28,223 nucleotides of DNA from CAUZFZ01 sp963579025 (lineage in GTDB: Bacteria > Planctomycetota > Planctomycetia > Planctomycetales > Planctomycetaceae): contig CAUZFZ010000142.1 in assembly GCA_963579025.1 (NCBI GenBank), positions 1-28,223 of the forward strand. The letters are read 5' to 3'. Shown in pieces: positions 8,507 through 17,436 of this stretch (position 1 is the stretch's first letter; the number at the start of each line of letters is the position of its first letter). Below the pieces are notes generated by a model. The model did not search any database, was not told the origin of the DNA, and saw only the letters and a list, made by a program, of their open reading frames with translations. Made by a program: the position numbers and the translations under genes.

Positions 8507-9427
8507 TCAGTCACGATATCGCTCTTTGGGCCAGTCCCGAGCCAGCTCACAGAAACGATCCAGTAGCTCGCGTCTGGGACTGGTCGCGACAATGCCCGGC
8601 AAACGCAGCATGTCGGCCCGATCGTCCATCCACATCTCGTCGAAGTGGACAGGCTCCCCGTTGTGGACCCACACGGAATCTCCACCCAGAATCCGCGCGA
8701 GATGCAACGCGACGGGAAAATCGTAAATGTTCGGCGAATGAATCAGGGACGCGCCGAACGCCGCTGTCGCGAGCAGCGGGTAGATACTTCCGGGCATATC
8801 ATCCGGTGCGACACCGGCCAGGCCGAGTCCGGTGACTTCGTCCGCCCGCTGCGGGTCGAGGGCCTGGAAGCCGATGACATACGTCTTATCGGATCCATTC
8901 CAATTGGCCAGATCGACGGGCTGCAGTGAATCGAGGACTTCGCGTGCCGGCCGTCGCGGGTCATCCGGGCCACAAATGATGCGATCTCCGGCAGCTTCGA
9001 CCCAGGTACCGGTCTGGCCATCTTCGGGGACAAACACCAGCGAATAATGCACGGTGTCGCGCGTCCGCATGTGCAGCATGACTGCCCACTGGTCGCCGGT
9101 CCTGTCGCGGTAGTATTTCGTTCCGTCGATCGGGTCGAGCGAAATGACGAATTCGGATTCCTCAGCGAACGCTCCCAGATCGCCGGTCTCCTCTTCAGCC
9201 TCGATCCGACAGGCTCGTAATTCCGGAGCCCGGTCTCGAATTGCGGCCACCGCCAGTTCCTGCACCGTCAGATCGGCGAGTGTCAAAGCGTCGGTGTTCG
9301 AACTGCCTGACGACTTGCCCTCGATCGAAACGTCAAACTGACGAAGCCGCGTAGCGATTGCTCCGCACCACCGCAGAATATCGGGACATTCCCGGGACAG
9401 AGCATCCGTGAGTTCAGTGATTGACAT
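8507..9427 (-). CDS. Inositol monophosphatase-family phosphatase (CysQ-like)
   Basis: A 306-residue Mg2+/Li+-dependent phosphatase of the IMPase/FBPase superfamily, most like 3'(2'),5'-bisphosphate nucleotidases, which remove the 3'-phosphate from PAP/PAPS. EEE (78-80) and DPIDGTKYY (from 98) are metal and phosphate ligands. YDFPVALHLARILGG near residue 240 replaces the more usual WDxAA motif but keeps the metal-binding Asp. The frame is open to 9523, but the ATG at 9427 has AGGGA 8 bases upstream and gives the usual family length. It is divergent from the DUF1080 gene across 133 bases that must hold both promoters. Substrate is not certain; inositol phosphates are an alternative. Confidence 0.85.
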   Translation of the reverse strand: MSITELTDALSRECPDILRWCGAIATRLRQFDVSIEGKSSGSSNTDALTLADLTVQELAVAAIRDRAPELRACRIEAEEETGDLGAFAEESEFVISLDPIDGTKYYRDRTGDQWAVMLHMRTRDTVHYSLVFVPEDGQTGTWVEAAGDRIICGPDDPRRPAREVLDSLQPVDLANWNGSDKTYVIGFQALDPQRADEVTGLGLAGVAPDDMPGSIYPLLATAAFGASLIHSPNIYDFPVALHLARILGGDSVWVHNGEPVHFDEMWMDDRADMLRLPGIVATSPRRELLDRFCELARDWPKERYRD

Positions 9428-9560
9428 TCGATTATCCCTGCGGACTCGGGTCATCTCGCCAGGTGAGACGCCGACTTTGGTTGCCTCGGTCCATGTCTGC
9501 CGAGACACTGGTCGTTCAGTCAATCCGCGTCAACTTTAGGGCCTTGCTTTGGAGATTCGC

Positions 9561-10634
9561 ATGCTTCGTTTCTGTGCCGTCCTGTTCGCCGTCTGCCTGC
9601 TCATTCCATCGTCTGTTTTTGCAGCCGACGCCGTTATCGACCTGGCCAATGTCGATGAGGACTTTCAATACCAGGGCGAGTATCTGGGTGCCTGTGGCCG
9701 TTGCGGATCGACTGGACTCCAGGTGGTGGCTATGGGCAACGGTGAGTTTAACGCCGTCGAGTACACGGGCGGTCTACCCGGATACGGCTGGCCGATTGGC
9801 GGCGAACGCACGAAGTACTCGGGCAAAAGAGACGGCGGCACATTAAAGCTGACCGGCGAGACGAAGTCGGTCACGATCGAAAACGGCCGCGCGGTTTTCT
9901 GGGCGAACGAAGGCAACTGTCCGCTGGGTGGAGCATGCAAGGTTCACCGTCAAAGCCACACGCTTGGCTGGGCTCGTCCGGCGTGTGCGACATTGCTGTT
10001 CGACGGCTCCAACGACGACATGTTTCGCAACGACCCGTTTACTGACGACGGCATTGTGACGAAAGACGCACTCACGAAAGACCCGATTGGCGACATGCAG
10101 CTCCACGTGGAATTTCGGCTGCCTTACATGCCCACGGCTCGTGGACAGGGGCGCTCAAACAGCGGCGTCTACATTCAAACCCGCTACGAAGTGCAGATTC
10201 TGGACTCGTTCGGCCTCGACGGTGAATTCAACGAAGCCGGAGCGCTGTATCGCCAGCGCAAACCAGACCTCAACATGTGTCTGCCCCCGCTGAGCTGGCA
10301 GACATATGACATCTGGTTCAAAGGCCCGCGTTTCGACGCTGAAGGTAAGAAGTCGGAAAACGCCCGCATCACCGTGTGGCTGAACGGGGTCGCCGTGCAG
10401 GACGACGTTGAAGTAAAGGAAGGCACCGGTGCTGGCCGAAACGTCGGTGAGGGCACGAACCCACTGCCGCTGAAACTGCAGCATCACGGAAACAAGGGCC
10501 GATTCCGCAACGTGTGGGTCATAGACCACGGCCATCCGTCCGCCAGCGAACCACAGCCGGTCGAGGCAATCACATCGACTCACACGACGCCAGCACTGAT
10601 CGGCCTGCTTCAGAGCATCGGCCTGGGGCGTTAG
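9561..10634 (+). CDS. Secreted DUF1080 (3-keto-disaccharide hydrolase-like) protein
   Basis: A 357-residue exported protein. The ATG at 9561 is chosen over an upstream TTG because GGAG lies 6 bases before it and the protein then opens with a clean signal peptide, MLRFCAVLFAVCLLIPSSVFA. Residues about 30-150 form a small domain with a CxxC (Cys45, Cys48) and GLPGYGWPIGGE. From about residue 150 (LFDGSNDDMF...) the protein has the concanavalin-like DUF1080 fold: GDMQLHVEFRLP, RSNSGVYIQTRYEVQILDSFG, WQTYDIWFKGPRFD, ITVWLNGVAVQDD and PLKLQHHGNKGRFRNVWV. Family members, very abundant in planctomycetes, bind or cleave sugars; some act on 3-keto-glycosides. It stands alone on its strand, 263 bases before the WD40 giant. 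Enzymatic activity is inferred from family only. Confidence 0.88.
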   Translation: MLRFCAVLFAVCLLIPSSVFAADAVIDLANVDEDFQYQGEYLGACGRCGSTGLQVVAMGNGEFNAVEYTGGLPGYGWPIGGERTKYSGKRDGGTLKLTGETKSVTIENGRAVFWANEGNCPLGGACKVHRQSHTLGWARPACATLLFDGSNDDMFRNDPFTDDGIVTKDALTKDPIGDMQLHVEFRLPYMPTARGQGRSNSGVYIQTRYEVQILDSFGLDGEFNEAGALYRQRKPDLNMCLPPLSWQTYDIWFKGPRFDAEGKKSENARITVWLNGVAVQDDVEVKEGTGAGRNVGEGTNPLPLKLQHHGNKGRFRNVWVIDHGHPSASEPQPVEAITSTHTTPALIGLLQSIGLGR

Positions 10635-10813
10635 ACACAAAAAACGCACGACGGCTACAGATCGGCACAGGTGTGCCTGGACGGTGAAGCGAGTCGCTGA
10701 AGATCGTGCCGAGGACGAGGACTTTCGTTGCTGGTTCGAAGGCATGACCCCAACGAACGAGTCGTGACCGTCTACGAAGTGCTCGAAATTCCCCAAACAG
10801 AAGGCCGCGAAGA

Positions 10814-10848
10814 TCGCGAAGGACGGAGCCAATCAAAGTCCTTCGCGA
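10814..10848. repeat. Intergenic hairpin between the DUF1080 gene and the WD40 giant
   Basis: TCGCGAAGGAC (10814-10824) pairs perfectly with GTCCTTCGCGA (10838-10848) around a 13-base loop. A smaller GAGGC-AAA-GCCTC follows at 10869-10881. There is no T-run, so a role as terminator is uncertain. Bases 10635-10813 hold no gene that I can support. Confidence 0.55.
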
Positions 10849-10897
10849 CCCTCTGCCAAATGCGGCCTGAGGCAAAGCCTCGGTGGAGTGCTCCATC

Positions 10898-13800
10898 ATG
10901 ACCAGTTCTCCAGTCAACCGGCTTCGTCGAGTGAGCGTCATCGACACTGGTCAGATAATGATGTGGGTATTGCTGACACTTGTAGTCAGTGTGGGCGTCT
11001 CGCGTATCTGTGCCGGTGAGGATGGCGCGAGCACTGTGAACGTTCCAGCGACACCGTTGCCCGACGGAGCGCCGGGAAATGTGAAGGTGTTCGATGGGCA
11101 CACGGTGCAGGTTCCCAGCGTGGCGTTCCTGCCGGATGGCCGCCGCGTAATGTCGTGTTCCTATGACGGAACGCGCGTGTGGGACGTCGAGAGCGGTGAG
11201 CTGTCCCTGAATATCAAGCCCGGCGGCCTTGCCGGAATGAGTCCAGACGGCTCAAAGCTGGCCATCCGCTGGGGCCCTCCGATTCGTTTGCACGACGCTG
11301 CGACCGGCAAAGTGCATGTCGAACTCGATCCCGTTCCAACTGACGTCGCATCGACGATCGAGTTCGCTCGCGACGGACAGTGGCTCGCGACGGGTGGCGC
11401 GGATGGAGTTGTTCGAGTTTACGATGCAGCGACCGGCAAGCGGGTTCACGAACTGAAGGGCCACACGAAGCATGTGCAGACCGTCGCCTTTCACCCGAGT
11501 GAAAAAAAGCTCATCAGTGGCGGAACGGACAAGACGATCCGCGTCTGGGATCTCGAAACCGGCGAGGAACTGCGTCAGTTTGCGAACCCCGGTTATGACC
11601 TGCTCTCGCTCGATTTCTCGCCGGATGGGCGGTACGTGCTGTCGGCCGGATATCACTCGGAGGTCCAGCTCTGGGACTTCGCCACCGGCATCATCGTCCG
11701 CAGCCTGAGCGGTCACATCGCGGCAGTGCATCGTGCGGTGTTTGCTCCAGACGGTCGCCGCGTCGTCAGCGGTTCCGATGATCACACGGTTCGAGTGTTC
11801 GATGTCCAGACCGGACGCGAACTGGCGATGTTCGAAGGGCATCAGGATTTCGTATTGGATGTGGACGTTTCCCCGGACGGACGATTCGCCGCGTCGGTGA
11901 GCGGTGGCGATCACGAGGACGGCAAGTGGGCTCCGGGCGACGATTTTTCCGTGCGAATCTGGCGACTGCCTCAAGTCAGCACGCAGCCGCGCGAAGGGCT
12001 TCGACTTGCGAATCTTGAAGGTGGTCCCGGCGGTGAATATTCAAGGCTTGGCGGAATTCAGGACGAGGTGCTGGCGCTTGATTTGTCCGAAGATGGACGA
12101 TTGATCGCGACCGGTGAGAAGAACGGCACCGTTCGCATCTGGGAACTCGAAGCCAACCGCACCATCGCCCGGCTCGCACCGCATAACGACATGGTCCGCG
12201 CGGTCGCGTTTTCGCCGGACGGCAAGCGTCTTGTCACCGGAACTCACAAGAAGTCATTGCGGATGTGGGATGTGAAAACGCAGAAGGAGCTGCTGACGTG
12301 TCCCGTGGACCTGGTCCCGTCTCAGATTCTGACGGCCGACTTTCTGGCCGACGGTCGGCGTGTCGCATTCGGAGTTCACGGATCCGTCCGCATCTGGGAC
12401 ACCGACGCCAACACGGTCATGGTCCTCAAAGCACCGCCGATCCATCCGCACATGATCGCTGCATCGCCAGACGGTTCGATGGTCGCCGCGGCCAGCCATG
12501 ATTCGATCGTCCGTCTATGGGATACCAAAACGGGCGAAGTGCTGCACGAATTGCCGGGACACACCGACGAGGTGCAGGGTGTCGACTTTGCTCCGGATGG
12601 ACGGCGGCTCGTCAGTTGTTCGCGCGATGCCACTGTCCGGCTTTGGGACGTCGAATCCGGCGATGTCCTGCGCACGTTCAACGGCCACACCCACTGGATC
12701 TACAGCGTGAAATTCCTGGCCGACGGCCGGCGAGTGATGAGCGGGGCAGCTCATCAGGACGGTTCGATCCGCACGTGGGACACAGTCACGGGAGAGCAAA
12801 TCTGGCGGATCGCTAACGATACGAAAAACACACGGCATATTGCGGCGACACCCGATGCCCGGTTTGCGGTGGCGGCCAATTCCGCAACGGTCAGTGTGCT
12901 GCGTTTGCCGGAACTGCGCAACCGGACAAAGCTCGAAGACTACGAACTGGCTCGCCGCAACGAAGGACCAGAACTTCGCATCGCCGTGCTTGAGTTCGTC
13001 GATCGAGGCCCGTCGGTCGAACTGGCTCCATTACGCACGGCCCTCGCCGAACTGCTAACCGCCCGCCTGAATCAGTACCGTCGAGTGACCGCAGTCGAAC
13101 GAGTGCAGGTCGACCAGTTCCTTAAGGAAACGAAACTGGGAGCGTCCGGCCTGGTCGACTCGGATACGGCCCAGCTCGCCGGAAAAGTACTGACGGCCGA
13201 TTACTTGCTGTCCGGTTCGTTCTCCGGGCGCGACGGCAAAATCACGATCGATGCCACGCTGACGAAGGTCGGTGCCGAAGAGCCACTGTCGCGCTGGACG
13301 GTCAGCGGCAAGGCCAGCGAACTGTTCGAAGTCGAGCAGCAGCTCGCGACACGGTCACTATCGGCTTTGGGTATCAAGGCACCCAAACTGGAAACAACTC
13401 CGCCAGCGGAACTGGGCGTCAGTCCAACGATTGCCGTGCTGGCCTTCAAGAACATCGGCACCGTGGCGACCGAGTCAGGGCCAAATGTAAAGGCAACGCC
13501 GGAATCGACACTGGACGACCTGCAGGCAGGATTTGGAGAGTTCCTCCAGCTCGCGTTGTCGGGATTACCGGATGTCAAACTCGTCGAACGTGAGGACCTG
13601 GACACGATTCTCGCCGAGCAGGAACTCAATTTGTCCACTTTGACGAATGCAAAGACAGCCGCGAGCATCGGCAAGCTCGCCGGAGCCCAGCGGTTCATCT
13701 ACGGATCATTCCTGGAAAGCGGCGGAAAACTCACCGTCATCGCACGCCTGGCCGATACGGAAACGGCAACGGTTCTGGCGACCGAAATCGCTGACGGCAC

Positions 13801-16471
13801 GGCGGACGACATCGCCACAATGCTGCAGCAGCTCGCCCTGCGGTTGGCGTCACGACTGAATGTGCGGCAGCCGAAAGATGCCGGCCAACTGGTGTGGCGC
13901 GCCGTTCCCGTCCGCAGACTCGAAGCAGCCGTATACGGATCTCGGGCCATGGCCTTCGTCAGGAAAGGCAATTACATCGCGGTCTTCGACGACTTCGATC
14001 GCGCGCTGCTTGTCGAGCCGGACAATCTCGAGCTGAGGAAGCACTATGTCCGAGCGCTGTACATGCTGGGTCGTATCGACAAGCTGATTCAAGTCGCGGA
14101 CGACACCCTCGCGATCGAAACGCCTGACTACCGCAAGAACCTCAGGAGCAGCATCTACGCGTACTACCTCAGTGCTCTGATGCGTGCCAATCGACACGAG
14201 AAACGAGTCGAAGTCGCGCGGCGGTATGCGCAGGAGTTTCCGGGCGGCAACTATCAGGAGCGGCGTGCCCGTGCTGCGGAAGCGCGGTCGCTGCGCGGAT
14301 CAAACCGCCGCGAGGAGGCCGTCGCCTTGCTGGAAGCGGAAGTCATGAAGGCCGAGGCCAGCGGCAACACGGCGACCTATGGCGATGAACTCGCTCAGTT
14401 GTTTCAGTTCTACGACAGCGAGCTGATGTTCTATTCCGGCGGCAGGCGCGTGCCGAAGATCACTGAAGAGAGTGCAAGGCGAGCGGTCGAGACCGCCGAG
14501 CGTCTGTTGGAACTCTGCAAAGGACGCAATGGCCGATCGGCTGCGCACTGGGGCCGCGTGATCGTGCCGCGAGCTGTCCAGGTGGCTTACTACAAGGAAG
14601 ACAAAACGGCCAGTTCGTTTTACTTGAGCGTGGACGAGCGAATCGATCTGCTCGATCGAGCCCGCGGCATTTTCTCGTGGAATGCGGAGATCATGTCGCG
14701 TGCGTCCTTTGAACTTGGCGAGCATGCCGAGCGAGGCGAGCACTTCCAGCAGGCGGTGGATGCCTTCCGTGAGTATCTGGCGAACGGGTACTACGCGCCG
14801 GCGGGAGTCGTTTCGAGTTACGACCGGCAGTATGTCCAGCCGAACGGCTGGATCGATCACCAGTTAGAAGCGCAGTACCGCATCGGCCGGATTCTGCACG
14901 AGGAATTGAACGAACCGGAAGCGGCCATCGATGCGTATCAGAGATTCGTTCGCAACTACGGCCTGGCCAATTTCCACGGTCCGCATGTCACCAAAGGGCT
15001 GAAGGAACTCGGTGTCGAGCCGGATGCACCGGAGCGATCTGTTCTTCTGTGGGGCGGAGCGTCTGAAACGCTGCACTCATGGCAGCAGGTACTTCAACCG
15101 CTCGGTTTCACGACGCACATGGTGCGGCAGTACCACCTCACCGCGCCCGATCTGGCTCCCTACGACCTGGTAATCCTGATTCGCACGGGTGATCTGCCTT
15201 TTGATCCGCTCGACGTGTTTGGATTGCGATCGTACGTCGCGACCGGAGGCTCGCTACTGACAGTCCTGACTCCAGCCTGGGAAGGCGGAGCACCTGGCAT
15301 CCACAACGGACTGCTGTCGTTCTTCGGAGTGCGACCTGGCCTGGACGGCATCGACCCGGCTCCCGCGACGCGGATCGATCCCGATCACCCGATCACCAGC
15401 TACATCCCGGCGGCCACGGCGAGGCATGCCGTGGCCCTCGAATGTCCGAAAGAAATCTCACTGATCGAATCAAAGGGCCAGACACTCCTGGCCGCCACTC
15501 CGTACCGGCACGGTCGAGTCGTCGTGTCGTCATTCGGTCAATGGATTCTTCCCGACCCGACGATCTACGGAACGCAATGGCAACGGTCTCTCACTCGCCG
15601 ATACGGAACGTCCCGACCACTCAAGAGCATGCCCGTCGAATCGTTCACCGGAACAAACGCGGCGCTGCTGAAGCAGACAATCGCCTGGCTGACTGAGACA
15701 CGTCCGGAAGACACAAACACCGACGCACAACGCGCGCTGTTTCAACATGCATGGCAGGCAGCACGACAGTTCGAAGGCCGGGCCCTGCCTCGCGCGCAGT
15801 TGACCGAGGCCATGAACGATCTGGTCGACCAGACACAGGGCGAGTGGAAAGAAGAGGCTTTGTGGCTGGCTGGCGAAGCTCATCTGCGGATGTACTACTT
15901 CTATACGAAATACCATCTGCGCTGGCCCAGTTACGGCTACGATCGCCAGGAAGGGTGGCTGGCCCCGAAGCCAGAGTTTTTCGATCGACTCATCGAGCAG
16001 TTTCCCAACAGCGCGCTGCGACCTTTTGCCCACTGGCGCCGCGCCGAATGTCCACGCCGACAGGTGATGCAAGGCTGGACATCATCCAAACACACGATCG
16101 ACCAGGCCACGTTCAACGGACTGAAATCGCTCTACGAAAAAGTCGAGGCGAACGAGGGCTCGATCGCATGGGCCTGGACACAGGCGCGACTCGGCAAAGT
16201 CCACTACGACGCTGGTAACATCGAACAGGCGGCGGAACATTATCGATCCATCAGCGAGCAGATGCCGGCCGGCACCGAGAAGGTTCGAGCATTGCTCGAT
16301 CTCGCCCACTGCCTGATGGAGCTCGAACAACCCGAACGGGCAGCGAAGTCGGCGGAAGCAGTGATGGCCTTGCCCAACGTCGAATGGTGGGACCGAGCCC
16401 ACGAACACGTCTCGCCGCTGGCCGGCGGAATTGGAAAGAGCAAGTACTTCGCGTCCAGGCTGCAGAAGTAG
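10898..16471 (+). CDS. Exported 1857-residue WD40-CsgG/FlgO-TPR-GATase-like protein
   Basis: ATG 10898 is chosen because GGAG lies 9 bases upstream; an in-frame GTG at 10883 would add five residues. A hydrophobic export signal (MMWVLLTLVVSVGVSRICAG) lies near residues 20-45. Residues about 60-675 contain 14 WD-type strands (VRVWD-like), enough for two seven-bladed propellers. Two tandem domains follow (about 693-829 and 842-990), each starting IAVLxF and containing a VExVxxxQ/VEREDLDTIL segment and a YLLSGSF/RFIYGSF strand, as in CsgG/FlgO-like periplasmic proteins. Residues 1010-1377 are TPR-like helices. Residues 1380-1598 resemble a class I glutamine amidotransferase/ThuA-like Rossmann fold (SVLLWGG, DLVILIRTGD, LRSYVATGGSLLTVLT). 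The last 250 residues are again TPR-like (AWTQARLGKVHYDAGNIEQAAEHY). It is probably a cell-envelope scaffold; no catalytic residues are evident. Its stop lies 15 bases from the convergent DUF4166 gene. Confidence 0.85.
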   Translation: MTSSPVNRLRRVSVIDTGQIMMWVLLTLVVSVGVSRICAGEDGASTVNVPATPLPDGAPGNVKVFDGHTVQVPSVAFLPDGRRVMSCSYDGTRVWDVESGELSLNIKPGGLAGMSPDGSKLAIRWGPPIRLHDAATGKVHVELDPVPTDVASTIEFARDGQWLATGGADGVVRVYDAATGKRVHELKGHTKHVQTVAFHPSEKKLISGGTDKTIRVWDLETGEELRQFANPGYDLLSLDFSPDGRYVLSAGYHSEVQLWDFATGIIVRSLSGHIAAVHRAVFAPDGRRVVSGSDDHTVRVFDVQTGRELAMFEGHQDFVLDVDVSPDGRFAASVSGGDHEDGKWAPGDDFSVRIWRLPQVSTQPREGLRLANLEGGPGGEYSRLGGIQDEVLALDLSEDGRLIATGEKNGTVRIWELEANRTIARLAPHNDMVRAVAFSPDGKRLVTGTHKKSLRMWDVKTQKELLTCPVDLVPSQILTADFLADGRRVAFGVHGSVRIWDTDANTVMVLKAPPIHPHMIAASPDGSMVAAASHDSIVRLWDTKTGEVLHELPGHTDEVQGVDFAPDGRRLVSCSRDATVRLWDVESGDVLRTFNGHTHWIYSVKFLADGRRVMSGAAHQDGSIRTWDTVTGEQIWRIANDTKNTRHIAATPDARFAVAANSATVSVLRLPELRNRTKLEDYELARRNEGPELRIAVLEFVDRGPSVELAPLRTALAELLTARLNQYRRVTAVERVQVDQFLKETKLGASGLVDSDTAQLAGKVLTADYLLSGSFSGRDGKITIDATLTKVGAEEPLSRWTVSGKASELFEVEQQLATRSLSALGIKAPKLETTPPAELGVSPTIAVLAFKNIGTVATESGPNVKATPESTLDDLQAGFGEFLQLALSGLPDVKLVEREDLDTILAEQELNLSTLTNAKTAASIGKLAGAQRFIYGSFLESGGKLTVIARLADTETATVLATEIADGTADDIATMLQQLALRLASRLNVRQPKDAGQLVWRAVPVRRLEAAVYGSRAMAFVRKGNYIAVFDDFDRALLVEPDNLELRKHYVRALYMLGRIDKLIQVADDTLAIETPDYRKNLRSSIYAYYLSALMRANRHEKRVEVARRYAQEFPGGNYQERRARAAEARSLRGSNRREEAVALLEAEVMKAEASGNTATYGDELAQLFQFYDSELMFYSGGRRVPKITEESARRAVETAERLLELCKGRNGRSAAHWGRVIVPRAVQVAYYKEDKTASSFYLSVDERIDLLDRARGIFSWNAEIMSRASFELGEHAERGEHFQQAVDAFREYLANGYYAPAGVVSSYDRQYVQPNGWIDHQLEAQYRIGRILHEELNEPEAAIDAYQRFVRNYGLANFHGPHVTKGLKELGVEPDAPERSVLLWGGASETLHSWQQVLQPLGFTTHMVRQYHLTAPDLAPYDLVILIRTGDLPFDPLDVFGLRSYVATGGSLLTVLTPAWEGGAPGIHNGLLSFFGVRPGLDGIDPAPATRIDPDHPITSYIPAATARHAVALECPKEISLIESKGQTLLAATPYRHGRVVVSSFGQWILPDPTIYGTQWQRSLTRRYGTSRPLKSMPVESFTGTNAALLKQTIAWLTETRPEDTNTDAQRALFQHAWQAARQFEGRALPRAQLTEAMNDLVDQTQGEWKEEALWLAGEAHLRMYYFYTKYHLRWPSYGYDRQEGWLAPKPEFFDRLIEQFPNSALRPFAHWRRAECPRRQVMQGWTSSKHTIDQATFNGLKSLYEKVEANEGSIAWAWTQARLGKVHYDAGNIEQAAEHYRSISEQMPAGTEKVRALLDLAHCLMELEQPERAAKSAEAVMALPNVEWWDRAHEHVSPLAGGIGKSKYFASRLQK

Positions 16472-16486
16472 TCGGACGTAACGTGA

Positions 16487-17017
16487 TCAATCCGGTTGAA
16501 TCCGGCCTGCGTATCGAATCAGCAGGCCAATCACTGGCAGGGAGAATTGCACCTCGGCGTGCCAGCCATCATCAACGGCGGTTTCGTGTGCTGTGACGCG
16601 TGGAGATAGCCACCGAGGCAATGGTATCAGCAGAAACCACGTGCGAACCATTTCGAAGCCGAGGCCCGTTTCATCCGCAGTCAGTTTAAAGCCCAGTCGC
16701 ATGGGTCCGGCGGCCTCGATCAACAGGTCACCCGTTTGCCACTGCGTTGTGATCATGGGGTGCTTGTCAAACCGGCGAATCCACTTCTCTTGATTCCGGT
16801 TAGCTTCGACGGTCAGTTCAACGGGGACGCCCGTCCCTGTCCGCGGCAGTCGAACCACTGTCGCAATTAATCGCGGAATGAGTCCCGAGCCGCGAGTGAC
16901 GTCGAACGTCCCGCTTCCGCGATTGCCACGAGGTGCATCATGAAACCTCAGCACCGCCGCGGGCAGGCAGTCCATCTGATCGCCGAGAATACGACGATAC
17001 AGCGAATGATCATCCAC
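16487..17017 (-). CDS. DUF4166 domain protein
   Basis: A 176-residue protein matching DUF4166: SLYRRILGDQMDCLPAAVLRFH near the start, RGSGLIPRLIATVVRLPRTG, then VPVELTV, EKWIRRF, GPMRLGFKL, PLPRWLSPRVTAHE and the C-terminal LPVIGLLIRYAGRI. The frame is open upstream to 17116, but that part is translated from the palindromic repeats. The GTG at 17017 is the likely start because GGAG lies 7 bases before it and the domain begins at once. In other bacteria DUF4166 often appears alone or fused to saccharopine dehydrogenase-like domains; its function is unknown. It is convergent with the WD40 gene and divergent from the RND operon. Confidence 0.8.
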   Translation of the reverse strand: MDDHSLYRRILGDQMDCLPAAVLRFHDAPRGNRGSGTFDVTRGSGLIPRLIATVVRLPRTGTGVPVELTVEANRNQEKWIRRFDKHPMITTQWQTGDLLIEAAGPMRLGFKLTADETGLGFEMVRTWFLLIPLPRWLSPRVTAHETAVDDGWHAEVQFSLPVIGLLIRYAGRIQPD

Positions 17018-17037
17018 AAGTAATCTCCGTCGTAGCC

Positions 17038-17151
17038 CTCGTTCCCGGACTCTGCCCGGGAACGCAATAATTTCGAGGCTCTGCCTCGCGGCGATGAACG
17101 TGAGCCGGAGCCTCACTGTCAGTTCGTTCCAAGGCAGAGCCTTGGAACGAG
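17038..17151. repeat. Second composite stem-loop cluster bounded by CTCGTTCC/GGAACGAG
   Basis: CGTTCCCGG/CCGGGAACG (17040-17064), CGAGG-CTCTG-CCTCG (17074-17088), GTGAG/CTCAC around CCGGAGC (17100-17116), and CGTTCCAAGG-CAGAG-CCTTGGAACG (17125-17149). The loops change from CTCTG to GGAG/CAGAG at mid-cluster, mirroring the cluster at 5265-5386. The same 8-base inverted repeat marks the ends (17038-17045 and 17144-17151). It lies between the divergent DUF4166 and RND genes. Confidence 0.75.
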
Positions 17152-17436
17152 AGTACTTAACGGCGTTGCCCTGGCGGGCGGCATCGGAAAGTGCAGGTAC
17201 TTCACATCGAAGCGACAGAACAATCCGTTGTAACCGGTGTTCCCATGCATGATATGCGACTGCCCGGTATGCGTTCGCGGCCGCAATGCGGCGGTTGTAC
17301 CATGGAATGAGCCGACAGCGTGAACGGCATTGTCTACGGTGTTTGCTTGAGCCACGGCATCAGTGTCCAGAACACGTGATTGCCGACATCGTGACCCGCT
17401 CGAACTGAAGCGATATGCCCTTGTAGATTGTGATCG
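17152..17436. other. Intergenic region upstream of the RND operon
   Basis: No gene is supported. A minus-strand open frame crosses it, but it runs out of the repeat cluster and overlaps the start of the adaptor gene, so it is probably not real. The promoter for the RND operon should lie here; no clear -10/-35 pair is recognised. Confidence 0.4.

Noticed and set aside
10640..10760. GGTTCGAA near 10733 considered as a tRNA T-loop
   Set aside because: No acceptor, D or anticodon stem could be built around it; no other tRNA-like segment was found in the window.
10155..10832. 225-residue minus-strand open frame
   Set aside because: It is antisense to the DUF1080 gene and the following gap. The DUF1080 domain supports the plus strand, and the minus frame shows no family.
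16535..16556. TGGCAGG...TTGCA resembling a sigma-54 -24/-12 promoter
   Set aside because: The spacing is one base too long and it lies inside the DUF4166 coding sequence with no gene to drive.
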